From assembly GCF_026625605.1 (NCBI RefSeq), contig NZ_CP113054.1:1922001-1986000 (forward strand): a stretch of DNA of 64,000 nucleotides. Reading direction: 5' to 3'. Made by a program: the position numbers and the translations under genes. Below, in pieces: positions 62,598-64,000 of the stretch. This stretch comes from Luteolibacter sp. SL250 (GTDB lineage Bacteria > Verrucomicrobiota > Verrucomicrobiia > Verrucomicrobiales > Akkermansiaceae). The notes under the pieces are model-generated. The model made no database searches, was not told the origin of the DNA, and was given only the letters and a program-made list of their open reading frames with translations. Within the stretch, counting starts at the first letter, position 1; each line of letters begins with the position of its first letter.

Positions 62598-64000
62598 ATG
62601 ACTTCGCCTCCCCCTCCGTCCCTCCGTCCTGGTGGGCTGCCTCCGGTAGCTGTGATGTCGGCGGCGGTGGCGGTGGGGTTGGCGGTGATGGGGGTGGTGC
62701 TCCTGCTGGCGCATGCGCAACCGTGGTTGGGCTTGTCCCTGCTGCCGGCGGCAGAAGGGGGAGTGGTCGTGGTGGAAAGCACCGGGCCGGCCGCCGGCAT
62801 CCCGGAAGGTGTCAGAATCCGTGCGATTGCCGGGAATGACCACGAGATGGAACTGAAGGCCCTGGATCTCGTGATCGAGCCGGACGGGAGCATGGGCGAC
62901 TACCAGACATACCGGGAGTTTCTGTCCCGGCAGGACCGGTTGGCGGAAATCCTGGCGTCCGGGGAGGTCCGCCTGACGAAAGCGGACGGCGGGGTGGTGC
63001 CATTGGTTCCCGACCAGCGGGGGCGTCCGTTCACCTCCTTTCCTGCGGTTTTTTGGGTGCAACTGGTGGTGGGGTTGGTGGCGTGGCTGGTGGCCGCCAC
63101 CGTGTTCGCCTTCCGCCCAAAGGATGCGGCGGCCCGCTACCTGTTGCTGAGCGGTGCGGCGACGCTGTTGTTTTCCCCTGCGGCGGCCATCTACAGCACG
63201 CGGGAGCTGGCCCTGGATGGCACCTTGTTCCATTGGGCCGGGGATCTGAATTTCTTCGGCGGCAGCCTGTTCATCGCCAGCTTCATCGCGCTGCTGCTGC
63301 ACTACCCGAGGCCCCTCGGCCCCAGGTGGGCGGGGTTGCTGGTGGTGGCGCTGTTTGTGGGCTGGTTCGTGGCCCAGCAAGTGGGGATTTTCGAGTCGAT
63401 GACCTTTGCCCGGCGTTTTCTGGTGGTGGTGGGTGCGGGCATGACCTTCATCCTCGCGGGCATCCACTGGTTCCGGACCAGCCGCACACCCGTCGAGCGG
63501 GCGGCGCTCCAGTGGTTCCTGCTGTCGTGGATGTTGGGAACCAGCGCGTTCGTCCTGTTCATCCTGCTTCCGCAGTTGTTCGGCGTGGATACCTCCCCGC
63601 TGCAGGGGTATGCGTTCCTGCTTTTCCTGCTGGTGTATGCCGGGCTGGCCTTCGGCATCCTGCGCTACCGCTTGTTCGAGTTGGGCATCTGGTGGCGGCG
63701 CATCGCGGTTTGGACGCTGACGGTGCTGCTGCTGGTCGTGCTGGACATGCTTTTCCTGTTAGGCCTGCGGATGTCGCCGGGCATGTCACTGAGTCTGACG
63801 CTGCTGGTCTGCGGCGTGGTCTGGCTGCCGCTGCGGACGTGGATGTGGCAGCGCATGCGGGGGACGCGGGATACCCACCCCGCGGAGTGGTTCGGGCGGG
63901 TGATGGACGTGGCCCTGGCCCCATCGGAAGATGCGCGCGACGACCGCTGGCGGAAGCTGCTGGAGGAGATCTTTTCGCCCCTGGGTATGGAAGCGGAGGA
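62598..64000 (+). CDS. Multi-TM sensor-like membrane protein with PDZ-like loop (3' end outside window)
   Basis: An open frame of 467 codons from MTSPPPPSLRPGG to the window edge, without a stop. TM segments: VAVMSAAVAVGLAVMGVVLL, VFWVQLVVGLVAWLVAATVF, LFIASFIALLLHYP, AGLLVVALFVGWFVAQQVGI, ALQWFLLSWMLGTSAFVLF, VWTLTVLLLVVLDMLFLLGL and more. Between TM1 and TM2 lies a PDZ-like loop (VVVESTGPAAGIPEGVRIRA). Such 7TM plus PDZ N-termini precede histidine kinase domains in other bacteria, so this may be a sensor kinase, but no kinase motif is reached before the window ends. Confidence 0.7.
   Translation, partial: MTSPPPPSLRPGGLPPVAVMSAAVAVGLAVMGVVLLLAHAQPWLGLSLLPAAEGGVVVVESTGPAAGIPEGVRIRAIAGNDHEMELKALDLVIEPDGSMGDYQTYREFLSRQDRLAEILASGEVRLTKADGGVVPLVPDQRGRPFTSFPAVFWVQLVVGLVAWLVAATVFAFRPKDAAARYLLLSGAATLLFSPAAAIYSTRELALDGTLFHWAGDLNFFGGSLFIASFIALLLHYPRPLGPRWAGLLVVALFVGWFVAQQVGIFESMTFARRFLVVVGAGMTFILAGIHWFRTSRTPVERAALQWFLLSWMLGTSAFVLFILLPQLFGVDTSPLQGYAFLLFLLVYAGLAFGILRYRLFELGIWWRRIAVWTLTVLLLVVLDMLFLLGLRMSPGMSLSLTLLVCGVVWLPLRTWMWQRMRGTRDTHPAEWFGRVMDVALAPSEDARDDRWRKLLEEIFSPLGMEAE

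Overview
The window is a GC-rich chromosomal segment that looks like a member of the Verrucomicrobiota, probably a Luteolibacter-like Verrucomicrobiales; this is an inference. The grounds are PEP-CTERM proteins, very large secreted beta-rich proteins ending in a calcium-loop-like GDGVAN module, a DUF6600 lipoprotein, short secreted proteins without assigned function, and a bacterial topoisomerase IB with TIGR02587/02588 partners. No phage block, integrase, plasmid backbone or CRISPR array is visible. Most genes are housekeeping or envelope genes.

Layout. 1-840: end of the alpha operon (rpoA 3' end, rplQ, strong terminator). 841-7321: a repeat-rich gap, a squalene/phytoene synthase, a LuxR-type regulator and a giant secreted beta-helix protein. 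7382-12744: small stress-like genes, a blaI/blaR1-type regulatory pair with a perfect palindromic operator and a frameshift in blaR1, crcB/fluC, and cysS. 12788-17727: a tiny PEP-CTERM protein, an HPt-like protein with a membrane partner, a YbjN protein, cdaA with an overlapping mini-CdaR-like ORF, sufT, and a Tat-type TIM-barrel protein. 17759-27120: a parallel beta-helix enzyme-like protein, a secreted protein, a DUF6600 lipoprotein with a long glutamine-rich tandem repeat, a SufR-like regulator and gmk. 27357-34407: a secretin-like gene coupled to a histidine kinase and an OmpR-type regulator, then the topoisomerase IB/TIGR02588/TIGR02587 operon. 34490-38858: methionine synthase in two pieces, separated by a GxxExxY nuclease-fold gene lying between 45-bp inverted repeats. 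39114-44480: thioredoxin-like protein, VTT membrane protein, cinA, and small envelope genes. 44857-49253: a carbon-metabolism cluster with an RpiB-SHMT fusion, zwf and opcA. 49507-57165: DUF3500 protein, flavoprotein, kdsD, a 106-bp repeat family, pyrH, frr, a PEP-CTERM protein and a CDF transporter. 57333-64000: tRNA-Lys, a giant secreted propeller/Ig/delta-60 protein, and the 5' part of a multi-TM sensor-like protein.

The most interesting signals are: (i) the split metH with a GxxExxY gene inside inverted repeats exactly at the Hcy/pterin linker; (ii) an in-frame RpiB-GlyA fusion next to zwf-opcA; (iii) a 48-codon CdaR-like ORF overlapping cdaA; (iv) a dispersed non-coding repeat family with GTAAGGAGGGAGGACA-type terminal inverted repeats (four copies) and a separate 106-bp repeat family; (v) the blaI operator and the frameshifted blaR1; (vi) a secretin-like protein co-transcribed with a two-component system. 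All family assignments are from motif recognition by eye; no database search was run.
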